From an uncultured cyanobacterium (GTDB lineage: Bacteria; Cyanobacteriota; Cyanobacteriia; Cyanobacteriales; Geitlerinemataceae), in assembly GCA_937121005.1 (NCBI GenBank), contig CAKZKB010000345.1, positions 1-12,573 of the forward strand: a stretch of DNA of 12,573 nucleotides. Direction: 5' to 3'. Positions 1 through 6,156 of the stretch are shown here, piece by piece (position 1 is the stretch's first letter; each line of letters opens with the position of its first letter). A model generated the notes under the pieces. It was not told the DNA's origin. It was given only the letters and a program-made list of their open reading frames with translations, and did not search any database. The translations under genes were made by a program, and so were the position numbers.

Positions 1-40
1 TCTCCTTGTCTCCTTGTCTCCTTGTCTCCTTGTCTCCTTG
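1..40. repeat. Tandem octamer repeat, five copies of TCTCCTTG
   Basis: Five perfect head-to-tail copies of the 8-bp unit TCTCCTTG fill positions 1-40. The array probably continues to the left of the window. It runs straight into a C-rich tract. Such pyrimidine-rich short tandem repeats are common in intergenic DNA of cyanobacteria. No coding signal or known binding site is seen. Confidence 0.9.
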
Positions 41-41
41 T

Positions 42-70
42 CCCCTAATCCCCCAAACCCCCAACTCCCC
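42..70 (-). other. G-quadruplex-forming motif just after the comFB stop codon
   Basis: On the minus strand the tract reads as four G runs (4, 5, 5 and 4 G) separated by loops AGTT, TTT and ATTA, which meets the usual four-run quadruplex pattern. It begins at the last base of the comFB TAG stop codon, so it would lie at the very start of the comFB 3' untranslated RNA. Folding and function are inferred from pattern only. Confidence 0.6.
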
Positions 71-507
71 TAGCTGGCTAAACGCGATCGCCCTTTGTGG
101 GGCCGTTGCGACTCCACCCGCAATAGCGTCGCCTCGACGGTGGCGGCCAGGTTGTCCCAGTCCAAATTGTCGCACTCGAGCAGGGTTGCGAGTTCGTCCA
201 AGAGGGTTTCTGGCGGACGCTCTTCCGGTAAGGTAGTGGAAACCGGGCGGGGATGGTGGCGAACGGCGTTGATGCCCCAACTGACGGCATCGCGAACCAG
301 GGGGGCTAGGCGACGGGAAAGGCGATCGCGATGCCAACCTCGTTCTTCTGGGGCCAGGGCGTAGCGCACGGGCAAACGGTTGAGGGCGTAAGCCATTACC
401 GCACCGCGATCGAGGTTGTCCCTCTCCTCGGCACTCAAGCATTGCGCCTGTCGCTCGAGCTCGCTAGCGACTAGGGTTTCCATGACGTTGCGACAGACAT
501 CAGACAC
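70..507 (-). CDS. ComFB-domain protein (late competence ComFB family)
   Basis: Predicted soluble 145-aa protein with one ComFB domain. Family features visible are the N-terminal NVMETLVASEL segment (about residues 7-17), the central AYALNRLPVRYA motif (about 40-51) and the following DAVSWGINAVRHHP stretch (about 73-86). The last ~45 residues are charged and less conserved. ComFB was named from the Bacillus comF competence operon. Cyanobacterial members have been reported as cyclic-dinucleotide (c-di-GMP/c-di-AMP) receptors, which is knowledge of the family and not visible here. The start is a GTG at 507 because GAGGAAG lies 5 nt upstream; an ATG at 483 is the alternative but would cut into the conserved N terminus. 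It is divergent from the DUF1822 gene across about 215 bp. The TAG stop merges with the G-rich tract. Confidence 0.85.
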   Translation of the reverse strand: MSDVCRNVMETLVASELERQAQCLSAEERDNLDRGAVMAYALNRLPVRYALAPEERGWHRDRLSRRLAPLVRDAVSWGINAVRHHPRPVSTTLPEERPPETLLDELATLLECDNLDWDNLAATVEATLLRVESQRPHKGRSRLAS

Positions 508-722
508 GATCGCTTCCTCAATTGTTTCTAAACTCGCCTCTCACTTATCTATCTGGCAGAGCAAAGAATTTTTACGAGTAATTGGTCACTATGTCACAAA
601 TCTTAACATAGACAGTACGGGAACTGGCATAGAACTTCTGCGTCTGTTACTTTAAAATGAAAGCATAATCGGTGTCGATCGCGCGGCCAAAGGCGATCTG
701 CGCCTTTCAGCGAGAAATTGCC

Positions 723-1202
723 ATGTCCACTCACGATGCTGCCCGCGAATTGCCTTCCTCCGAACCGAGAGATCCCGTAGACTTGAGCGCGTGGCTTGAC
801 GGTGCTGAGGCGGTGGGTTGGGAGGATCCCAAAGCGGTTTTAAACTTGCCGGAGTTTGCGGGCTATCGTTCCGTCGGGCGCAAGAATTCGGGCCGGGTGC
901 AACGCTGCAAGCGCCTCGACTTGGAGCGATCGGGCGATCGCCTGGCCTTGCTGGTGGGGTTGGCGCGGGCTGCGGCCGAAGAGATTGATATTTGGGTGGG
1001 GGTCTATCCTACTGGGGAGAGTTCTCGCTTGCCCGAAGACTTGCAGTTGGCAATTCTCGACGAGGCGGGCGACACGGTAATGCGAGCGATCGCCCAACGT
1101 ACAGAAAGTCTGCAATTTGAGTTTGGCGGTCGCTCGGGGGAACAATTCCAAGTGAAATTAGCGTTAGGGGAGTTCTCTACCCTAGAAGGGTTCGTGCTTT
1201 AA
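723..1202 (+). CDS. DUF1822 family protein, short form
   Basis: Cyanobacteria-specific family of unknown function. The visible match is to the family core: VDLSAWLDG...GW near the N terminus, a basic KRLDLERSGD segment, VGVYPTGE, the LPEDLQLAILDEAGD motif, and a GEQFQVKLALGEF...EGFVL C terminus. At 159 aa it is shorter than typical members, which as I recall have about 150 more N-terminal residues, so it seems to be the C-terminal core alone. I chose the ATG at 723 because the sequence resembles the family only after it; an in-frame GTG at 672 would add 17 residues of no family character. Its stop codon is 5 bp from that of the convergent ccmK4, so the two transcripts probably overlap. No catalytic residue, signal peptide or membrane segment is apparent. 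Confidence 0.75.
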   Translation: MSTHDAARELPSSEPRDPVDLSAWLDGAEAVGWEDPKAVLNLPEFAGYRSVGRKNSGRVQRCKRLDLERSGDRLALLVGLARAAAEEIDIWVGVYPTGESSRLPEDLQLAILDEAGDTVMRAIAQRTESLQFEFGGRSGEQFQVKLALGEFSTLEGFVL

Positions 1203-1207
1203 GCCTG

Positions 1208-1567
1208 CTAGCGGTTGGAACTGTTGCCCGCGCTAGGAAGGCGCACGCCGTTGACCGCATCGCGAAACTCGGCCACGGCGGGGGGGTAGTCGATGGGCAG
1301 CACGGCGACGACGTTTTCGTGGGGGCGAGGAATAATCACCCAGGACTCGAGGGTTGCGCCATACGCTGTTTCTACGGCGGCAATTCCCGCCTCCATGGCG
1401 GTTTTAACTTCCGATACGTCTCCGCGAATGTTGACGGTGAAGCGAGCGCTACCGACGCGGATATAGCCGACGAGGGTGACTCGTCCGGCTTTAATCATGG
1501 CATCGGCGGCGGCTAAAATTCCTGGAAATCCTTTAGTCTCAATCGATCCGACGGCTTGTTGGGTCAC
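1208..1567 (-). CDS. ccmK4: Carboxysome shell hexamer protein CcmK4 (BMC domain)
   Basis: Single-BMC-domain shell protein of the beta-carboxysome, which encloses Rubisco and carbonic anhydrase. With the chosen start it is 119 aa. AVGSIETKGFPGILAAADAM (5-24), the pore segment YIRVGSARF (35-43), the RGDVSEVKTAM helix (48-58) and PRPHENVVAVLPID (80-93) match CcmK4 rather than CcmK1/2 (KIGSGR pore) or CcmK3. Hexamer-edge residues K26 and R81 are present. The start is a GTG at 1567: AGGAG lies 9 nt upstream and translation then begins MTQQAVGSIE, like known CcmK4. An ATG at 1624 would add 19 unconserved residues and overlaps a possible -10 box. CcmK4 usually pairs with CcmK3 in a satellite locus away from the main ccm operon; no ccmK3 is adjacent here. 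The upstream gene encodes a DUF1830 protein. Confidence 0.93.
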   Translation of the reverse strand: MTQQAVGSIETKGFPGILAAADAMIKAGRVTLVGYIRVGSARFTVNIRGDVSEVKTAMEAGIAAVETAYGATLESWVIIPRPHENVVAVLPIDYPPAVAEFRDAVNGVRLPSAGNSSNR

Positions 1568-1622
1568 GGGGCTACTCTCCTGAAAAATCGCGCTCGATAC
1601 AACTGGGGCGATCGCGCCCTCC

Positions 1623-1628
1623 ATTGTA
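1623..1628 (-). promoter_or_regulatory. Possible -10 box for ccmK4 (TACAAT)
   Basis: TACAAT on the minus strand lies about 55 nt upstream of the GTG start of ccmK4. No good -35 is present at the usual spacing (TTGAAC occurs with a 20-nt spacer), so this is tentative. It overlaps the ATG at 1624, which argues against that codon as the translation start. Confidence 0.3.
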
Positions 1629-1732
1629 TCTCAAGGAGCGCGATCGCGGTTCAAACGTTTTGTAACAATTGGTGCGGAGGTAGCGGGCCGCAAATGCACG
1701 ATCGACCCTAGGGATCGGCGGCGACGCGATGC

Positions 1733-2008
1733 TTAAATTCCTAACTCGCTGCCGGAGCGCACTTGCAGGCGAGAACAGGGAATGCGATCGGCTAAAATGG
1801 CGCTGGCCATGTGGCCGGTGTGGACTTCTAGTTGAACTTCGGGTGGGGCCTCAAACATCAAGCGCTGGCCCGGAAAGGCGACGCGCTCGAAATAGCTGTC
1901 GGGAATGTCTGCAATGCGGACAATTTGCACCTGGCTGGTAGCGTTGACGTAGCAGCACAACTCGGGTGTGGAATACTGCTTGGGTTTGGGGTCGAGGGTC
2001 TGTACCAT
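1733..2008 (-). CDS. DUF1830 family protein
   Basis: Small cyanobacterial protein (91 aa) of unknown function. The family signature is clear: LCCYVNATSQVQIVRI (about 18-33), IPDSYFERVAFPGQRLMFEA (35-54), and VHTGHMASAILADRIPCSRL (62-81). It is predicted soluble and beta-rich, without signal peptide or membrane helix. The ATG at 2008 is supported by AGGA about 10 nt upstream. It lies upstream of ccmK4 on the same strand with 165 bp to the ccmK4 GTG, so co-transcription is possible but not required. The two conserved Cys near the start (CC at 19-20) are notable but I know of no assigned role. Confidence 0.82.
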   Translation of the reverse strand: MVQTLDPKPKQYSTPELCCYVNATSQVQIVRIADIPDSYFERVAFPGQRLMFEAPPEVQLEVHTGHMASAILADRIPCSRLQVRSGSELGI

Positions 2009-2193
2009 CGTTTGGATCCTAAAAAGCCGATAAATTGAAGTTTTGAAAAGCGACGACGGATAATCCGGGGGGCGTATCGTCGATCGTTTGCTTTATTAAT
2101 CTAATGTAACAGATTTTTGAGCAAGTTGTGTCTCTCTCCAGATAGGGAAATTCGAGATCCCCAACGCGATCGCATAAATAGAAGTTATCGCAG

Positions 2194-2216
2194 CCGCGAT
2201 CCCCGTGCGATCGCGG
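2194..2216. other. HIP1-associated stem-loop between the permease and DUF1830 genes
   Basis: CCGCGAT and ATCGCGG form a perfect 7-bp stem with a 9-nt loop, about 40 nt past the permease stop on the minus strand. No U-tract follows, so it is not a convincing intrinsic terminator. The rest of the gap 2009-2257 holds AT-rich stretches near 2090-2115 that may include the promoter of the DUF1830 gene, but no clear -35/-10 pair is seen. Confidence 0.3.
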
Positions 2217-2257
2217 ATTCGTTGCCAACGTAGCGATTGTTACAATATCGCCTGCGG

Positions 2258-3325
2258 TTACAGCAAAAAGCTCAACAGCAATGTAAACAGAAGCGTCAGT
2301 TGTCCGGCGATCGCGAAAAGATAGAAAACGGCACGCGGTCGAAATACCGACAGCATCAGGCCAATTCCTTTGAGATCCACCATCGGCCCGAACACCAAAA
2401 AGGCCAGCAAGGCACTACTGGGAAATATCGAAGAAAAAGAGAGGGCAAAAAAAGCATCGACAGTGGAGCAAACCGAAACAATGACTGCCATAGCCAGCAT
2501 CACTAAAATCGGCAAAATTGTGCCTCTAGCTAGGTCAGTAATCACCTCTCGAGGAACGGCCACTTGAATTACAGCAACGATCGCACTTCCGAGGATTAAA
2601 ACGGCTCCCAACTCTCGCAGTTCTTGCAGCGTATTGTCGAGAAACAGGCGCAATTTGTTCGGACGGCGGGGTGCAGCCGGAAGGGGCATCGTATTGGGAA
2701 CGCCCGCCTGCATGGCCATCAAAGCTGCTTCCAAACGCTGTCCCGAGGCTCCAGCAAAATAGGTTCCCGATCGCAACAAGGCCGGTTTTTCTTCGGCTCC
2801 TTTTTCCTCAACGGGCGATCGCGGCATCGATCGCGCGACTCCCGGCTGCATGAAGGGGCGCAAGTCCGTTTGGACGCTAAAAATTGCCCCGACAATGGTG
2901 GCGATCGCCAAGGACAACCCCACTCGCCACAACACCATCTCGGGGCGATCGCGAAACGCCGTCCAGGTTGACCAGACGACGATCGGGTTCACGGTGGGGG
3001 CGGCCAGTAAAAACCCGATGGCCACGGATGACGGTACGCCTTGCATCAACAACCGTCGGGCCACAGGGACGTTACCGCACTCGCACACCGGGAATAAAAA
3101 ACCGATGGAACTGCCCGCCAGCGCTCCTAACAGGGGATTTTTCGGTAACAGGGCCAGGAGCTTGCGTTCGTTAACGAACAGCAACAGGGCGCTAGAGAGC
3201 AACACGCCCAACAGCAGGAAGGGAAACGCTTCCACCAGCAGGCTCAGAAAAATGGTAAAGGCGTTGTTAACAGATTCCACAGGCGATCGCGGGGATAGGG
3301 GGGAGAACGCAAAACAAGGTTCCAT
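2258..3325 (-). CDS. UPF0718/ArsP-type permease
   Basis: Integral inner-membrane permease of the DUF318/ArsP superfamily; 355 aa from the chosen start. About eight hydrophobic segments flank a hydrophilic central region (about residues 155-230, rich in Glu, Lys and Pro). The family hallmarks are FPVCECGNVPVARRL (about 78-92), with its CxC pair, then AAPTVNPIVVW (about 108-118), and in the second half SVCSTVDAFFALSF (about 284-297). ArsP members export trivalent organoarsenicals, and the Bacillus YcgR branch works with a DUF1980/TIGR03943 partner. The substrate here is unknown and no partner gene is adjacent. The start is uncertain: ATG 3325 avoids overlap with divergent deoC, a GTG at 3280 is equally plausible, and the longer frame to 3445 would overlap deoC. 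No clear ribosome binding site marks any of them. Confidence 0.82.
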   Translation of the reverse strand: MEPCFAFSPLSPRSPVESVNNAFTIFLSLLVEAFPFLLLGVLLSSALLLFVNERKLLALLPKNPLLGALAGSSIGFLFPVCECGNVPVARRLLMQGVPSSVAIGFLLAAPTVNPIVVWSTWTAFRDRPEMVLWRVGLSLAIATIVGAIFSVQTDLRPFMQPGVARSMPRSPVEEKGAEEKPALLRSGTYFAGASGQRLEAALMAMQAGVPNTMPLPAAPRRPNKLRLFLDNTLQELRELGAVLILGSAIVAVIQVAVPREVITDLARGTILPILVMLAMAVIVSVCSTVDAFFALSFSSIFPSSALLAFLVFGPMVDLKGIGLMLSVFRPRAVFYLFAIAGQLTLLFTLLLSFLL

Positions 3326-3397
3326 TTTACAGAAAATTAGCGCGATCGTGCTACCGAATGTGGCAAAATAGAGGGGCCCAGATGCGATCGTTTCTTT

Positions 3398-4072
3398 ATG
3401 CCCGTCGATCCCGACACCCTCGATATTGCTCCCTATATCGACCATTCCCTACTCGATCCCCTGGCCGGTGCGGCTGAGGTCGATCGCTACTGCGACGAAG
3501 CAGTACATTTTAAATTTGCGGCCGTTTGTATCTATCCCGCTTACGTGCGTCAAGCGGCCGTTCGGTTGCACAAACACGCACCGAAAGTCTGTACCGTCAT
3601 CGGTTTTCCCACAGGCGCGACAACGGCGACAACCAAACTCTACGAAGCCAGCGAAGCGATCGAGAATGGGGCGCAAGAATTAGATTTTGTCGTTAATTTA
3701 GGTTTGCTCAAATCGGGAAAGACCGACGAGTTCCATCGCGAAATGGCCGAATTCTGCGAAGAAACCGGAGTCCCGGTCAAAGCGATTTTAGAAACAACTC
3801 TGCTGAGCGATGAAGAGAAAAAAATTGCCGCCGAACTCTGCATGGATGCTGGCGTGGCATTTTTGAAAACCTCGACGGGATGGCGCGGCGGGGCAACCGT
3901 AGCAGACGTGCGCTTGTTACAAGAAATCGCCAAAGGCAATGTCGGAATTAAAGCATCGGGGGGCATTCGCACTCCCGAAGGCGCGATCGATTTGATTGTC
4001 GCCGGGGCAACTCGTTTGGGAACCTCTCGCGGCGTTGAGTTGTTGAAACAAAGGGATAGTCATTACTCGTAG
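3398..4072 (+). CDS. deoC: Deoxyribose-phosphate aldolase DeoC
   Basis: Cytosolic class I aldolase that reversibly cleaves 2-deoxyribose-5-phosphate to glyceraldehyde-3-phosphate and acetaldehyde, the last step of deoxynucleoside salvage. It is a 224-aa TIM barrel of normal length. The Schiff-base lysine is K157 in FLKTSTGW, the second catalytic lysine is K185 in IKASGGIRT, and the aspartate is D96 in ELDFVVNLG. Other family motifs are YIDHSLLDP (13-21), VCTVIGFPTG (64-73) and VKAILETTLL (127-136). The ATG at 3398 follows an AT-rich leader without a clear Shine-Dalgarno. It is divergent from the permease gene with a 72-bp gap and no other deo gene is nearby, as is usual in cyanobacteria. The TAG stop (4070-4072) lies inside the first copy of a dispersed repeat, so the last residues (HYS) may be repeat-derived. 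Confidence 0.95.
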   Translation: MPVDPDTLDIAPYIDHSLLDPLAGAAEVDRYCDEAVHFKFAAVCIYPAYVRQAAVRLHKHAPKVCTVIGFPTGATTATTKLYEASEAIENGAQELDFVVNLGLLKSGKTDEFHREMAEFCEETGVPVKAILETTLLSDEEKKIAAELCMDAGVAFLKTSTGWRGGATVADVRLLQEIAKGNVGIKASGGIRTPEGAIDLIVAGATRLGTSRGVELLKQRDSHYS

Positions 4073-4099
4073 GTTGGGTAGAGGAACGATACCCAACGC
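4066..4099. repeat. Dispersed repeat copy 1, with hairpin
   Basis: This 34-bp element contains GTAGGTTGGGT and a 7-bp inverted repeat GTTGGGT/ACCCAAC around an 11-nt loop (4073-4097). It recurs at 4151-4179 lacking 5 bp. It contains the deoC stop codon. There is no T-tract, so any transcription stop would not be classical. Confidence 0.8.
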
Positions 4100-4105
4100 C
4101 ATTCC

Positions 4106-4140
4106 AATTCAGAGTTCAGAATTCAGAGTTCAGAATTGAG
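4106..4140. repeat. 14-bp tandem repeat, 2.5 copies
   Basis: The unit AATTCAGAGTTCAG occurs at 4106-4119 and 4120-4133, followed by the partial copy AATTGAG. It lies between the two direct copies of the dispersed repeat. No gene is present in 4073-4464; that whole stretch is repeats, one arm of a long inverted repeat and a possible pilB promoter. Confidence 0.8.
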
Positions 4141-4150
4141 TTGGAAAAAT

Positions 4151-4179
4151 CTCGTAGGTAGAGGAACGATACCCAACGC
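4151..4179. repeat. Dispersed repeat copy 2, deletion variant
   Basis: It matches 4066-4099 except that five bases (TTGGG) are missing after CTCGTAGG, which removes the left arm of the hairpin. The rest (TAGAGGAACGATACCCAACG) is identical, implying a recent duplication. Confidence 0.8.
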
Positions 4180-4206
4180 TATCAGTTACGGTTGTTGAAT
4201 CCTCTA

Positions 4207-4326
4207 CATCACGGGATGACCGAACACCTCATCCTAATTTATCTTTCTATACTGTGACGCGATAACCAACCCATCCATCTGTGTCTATCCTATTTATCTG
4301 TGGTTGTAGACTTCAACCCAACCTAC
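4207..4326 (+). repeat. Left arm of the 120-bp inverted repeat flanking pilB
   Basis: Aligned by hand to the reverse complement of 6231-6350: 108 of 120 positions match (90%) with no gaps, and similarity stops abruptly at both ends. The inner end is ACCCAACCTAC (4316-4326), the reverse complement of GTAGGTTGGGT at 4069-4079. Ten of the twelve differences are transitions. No open frame of note lies inside and no transposase is linked. Confidence 0.92.
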
Positions 4327-4363
4327 ATATAGCAGAGGTCGATCGCCCAGTTGATGTGAGTGT

Positions 4364-4372
4364 TGTTATAAT
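4364..4372 (+). promoter_or_regulatory. Extended -10 promoter element for pilB (TGT-TATAAT)
   Basis: A consensus TATAAT (4367-4372) is preceded by TGn, forming an extended -10, which often makes a -35 unnecessary. Transcription would begin near 4379, giving a leader of about 85 nt before the pilB ATG. It lies just inside the left inverted-repeat arm, so the promoter is part of the bracketed segment. Confidence 0.45.
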
Positions 4373-4423
4373 TAAATAGATTTCGATCGCCGAGTGTTTT
4401 ACGATCCCTCGCCCCCAGAGGTT

Positions 4424-4463
4424 ATTGTTAATTGCTCATTGCTCATTGTTCATTGCTCATTGA
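4424..4463. repeat. Low-complexity ATTGCTC-type repeat in the pilB leader
   Basis: Degenerate copies of ATTGCTC and ATTGTTC run right up to the pilB ATG at 4465. In frame with pilB this tract would encode MLIAHCSLLIE from 4432, a sequence unlike any PilB N terminus, so I treat it as untranslated leader. It leaves no recognisable Shine-Dalgarno for pilB. Confidence 0.75.
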
Positions 4464-4464
4464 A

Positions 4465-6156
4465 ATGACTGCAAGTCCATCTATTCCCTCTGCATGGCAA
4501 CAACTGCGAAATCGCGCCCTCTCCTGCAAACAGGCGCTCGATTTGTTAGTGGACGATCGCGGTATTGTCAACCTCACCTTACTCGATCCGGAAGTCAGCT
4601 ATCGGTTCTTTCGCGAATTCGCCGACAAAAATAAATTACCTCCCGTCATTCCCCTGCTGCTGTGGCAAAATTGCTTTTATCTCGGCGTACCCGTGCGCTT
4701 GTCCCCGGAACAAATGCGCCAACTGAGCGATCGCACGCTGAGCGATATTAAACCCGTTCCCATCGCTCAAAAAAGTTACTCTGCTTGGTATCACAGTAAA
4801 AATCTTAACCCCAATACTATCAGCGCCGATCCGTTGGTAAACCCGATTACCGGGAAAGTTGAAAAAGAAGATATCAGCGAAACGACGCAACAATTTTTAA
4901 CCCAAGCCGTCGATCAAATCGGTCGCATTAAAACCCTGATTTCGGCCGCATTACGCAACCGCGCTAGCGATATTCACCTCGAACCCATGGAGGACGATCG
5001 CCTGCGAGTGCGCTATCGCATTGACGGTATCCTTAGAGAAATTGCCATTCTCCCTAAAGAAATTAGCCGTCGCGTGGTTGTCGCCCTCAAAGTCATGTCT
5101 GATATGGACATCGCCGAAAGTCGCAAACCGCAAGACGGACGCATTGGGGAAAAATATGCTTCTGAAAAAGATTCGGTGGGCTTAGATATGCGCGTCAGCG
5201 TACTTCCTTGTATCACTGGGGCGGAGGGAAATCGCGAGAAAGCAGTGATTCGATTGTTACCTCAAAATAATCCATTTGGGACGCTCGAAGATTTGGGGTT
5301 GTCAACCTCCGCCCTCGATATTTACCGCAGTTGGATTAGCCAACCTCAAGGGATGATTATTCTCACCGGGCCGACGGGTTCGGGGAAAACCAGTACCCTC
5401 TATACTAGCTTGCAAGAAGTGGCGACCGAACAGGTCAATGTGGTCACAGTAGAAAACCCGGTCGAATACGTGCTTCCTAACATTACTCAAACCCAAGTCA
5501 ACGAGAAGGCGGGAATGACATTTGCGGCCGGATTGCGATCGATTTTGCGCCAAGATCCCGATATTATTATGATTGGGGAAATCCGCGACAGCGAAACCGC
5601 AGAAACGGCGGTGCGAGCCGCTTTAACGGGGCATTTAGTTTTTACCACGTTGCATACCAACGACGCGATCGGAGCCATTCCGCGACTCAAAGATATCGGC
5701 CCGGATCCGGGGTTGATTAGCGATGCGTTATTGGGTATTGTCGGACAGCGTTTGGTGCGGCGAGTTTGTCCTCATTGCGCTGCACCCTATCAGCCGACTG
5801 GTTCGGATTTGGAACTGTTAGGAATCGATGGCGATGCTGCTAACATGGAGGGGTGGAAAAAGGGCAAAGGTTGCGCCAATTGTTTTAATTCTGGCTATGC
5901 GGGACGAGAAGCGATCGTCGAGATTTTAGATGTGGACGATCGCGTGCAAGAGATTATTTACGAAGGGACGATAACGGAGTTGAAACGATATTTATACGGA
6001 AGTGGGTTTGTCTCTTTCCGCGTGGCGGCGATCGAGAAAGTGATGAACGGACTAACAACAGTTGAAGAAGTGCATCGCGTTTTACATCGTAACGCCTTAC
6101 GCCGAAAATCAGCCGTAGCTTCAAGTAACGGCTGCCAAGTTTCTCCAGCGCTGTAG
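4465..6156 (+). CDS. pilB: PilB/GspE-family type IV pilus assembly ATPase
   Basis: Cytoplasmic hexameric motor ATPase that drives pilin polymerisation in type IV pili, or pseudopilin assembly in related type II systems. It is 563 aa from the chosen ATG. Signatures: NRASDIHLEP (Asp box, about 165-174), Walker A GPTGSGKT (302-309), Walker B region PDIIMIGEIRD (365-375), His box GHLVFTTLHTN (389-399), and the zinc tetracysteine CPHC (435-438) with CANC (470-473). The N-terminal ~140 residues show no MshEN-like repeats, and the protein is about 100 residues shorter than canonical cyanobacterial PilB1, so it may be a PilB2-like paralogue or a GspE. I chose ATG 4465 because the 11 residues upstream are coded by low-complexity repeat. 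It stands alone, with no pilT or pilC beside it, between the arms of a 120-bp inverted repeat. Its stop codon is the TAG at the edge of another repeat. Confidence 0.9.
   Translation: MTASPSIPSAWQQLRNRALSCKQALDLLVDDRGIVNLTLLDPEVSYRFFREFADKNKLPPVIPLLLWQNCFYLGVPVRLSPEQMRQLSDRTLSDIKPVPIAQKSYSAWYHSKNLNPNTISADPLVNPITGKVEKEDISETTQQFLTQAVDQIGRIKTLISAALRNRASDIHLEPMEDDRLRVRYRIDGILREIAILPKEISRRVVVALKVMSDMDIAESRKPQDGRIGEKYASEKDSVGLDMRVSVLPCITGAEGNREKAVIRLLPQNNPFGTLEDLGLSTSALDIYRSWISQPQGMIILTGPTGSGKTSTLYTSLQEVATEQVNVVTVENPVEYVLPNITQTQVNEKAGMTFAAGLRSILRQDPDIIMIGEIRDSETAETAVRAALTGHLVFTTLHTNDAIGAIPRLKDIGPDPGLISDALLGIVGQRLVRRVCPHCAAPYQPTGSDLELLGIDGDAANMEGWKKGKGCANCFNSGYAGREAIVEILDVDDRVQEIIYEGTITELKRYLYGSGFVSFRVAAIEKVMNGLTTVEEVHRVLHRNALRRKSAVASSNGCQVSPAL

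Noticed and set aside
588..605. CRP-like operator around TCACTATGTCAC between comFB and the DUF1822 gene
   Set aside because: The half-sites form a direct repeat (GTCAC...GTCAC) rather than the TGTGA-N6-TCACA palindrome, so no operator is called.
1568..1624. ATG at 1624 as the ccmK4 start
   Set aside because: It lacks a ribosome binding site, overlaps a possible -10 box and adds 19 unconserved residues, whereas GTG 1567 has AGGAG at good spacing.
2019..2506. Small open frames in the 2.0-2.5 kb region, both strands
   Set aside because: One is in AT-rich intergenic DNA without family features or a ribosome binding site; the other is antisense to the permease gene.
3326..3445. Longer permease frame starting at 3445
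   Set aside because: It would overlap the first 48 bp of deoC on the opposite strand and the extra residues do not resemble the family.
4106..4140. CRISPR array
   Set aside because: The units are 14 bp, directly abutting, with no spacers and no cas genes.
4432..4464. Upstream ATG adding MLIAHCSLLIE to PilB
   Set aside because: The codons come from a low-complexity ATTGCTC repeat and resemble no PilB N terminus; ATG 4465 is a better start.
4073..4464. tRNA gene or riboswitch in the long gene-free stretch
   Set aside because: No cloverleaf, TPsiC-arm consensus or known riboswitch core was seen; the stretch is explained by repeats and a likely promoter.
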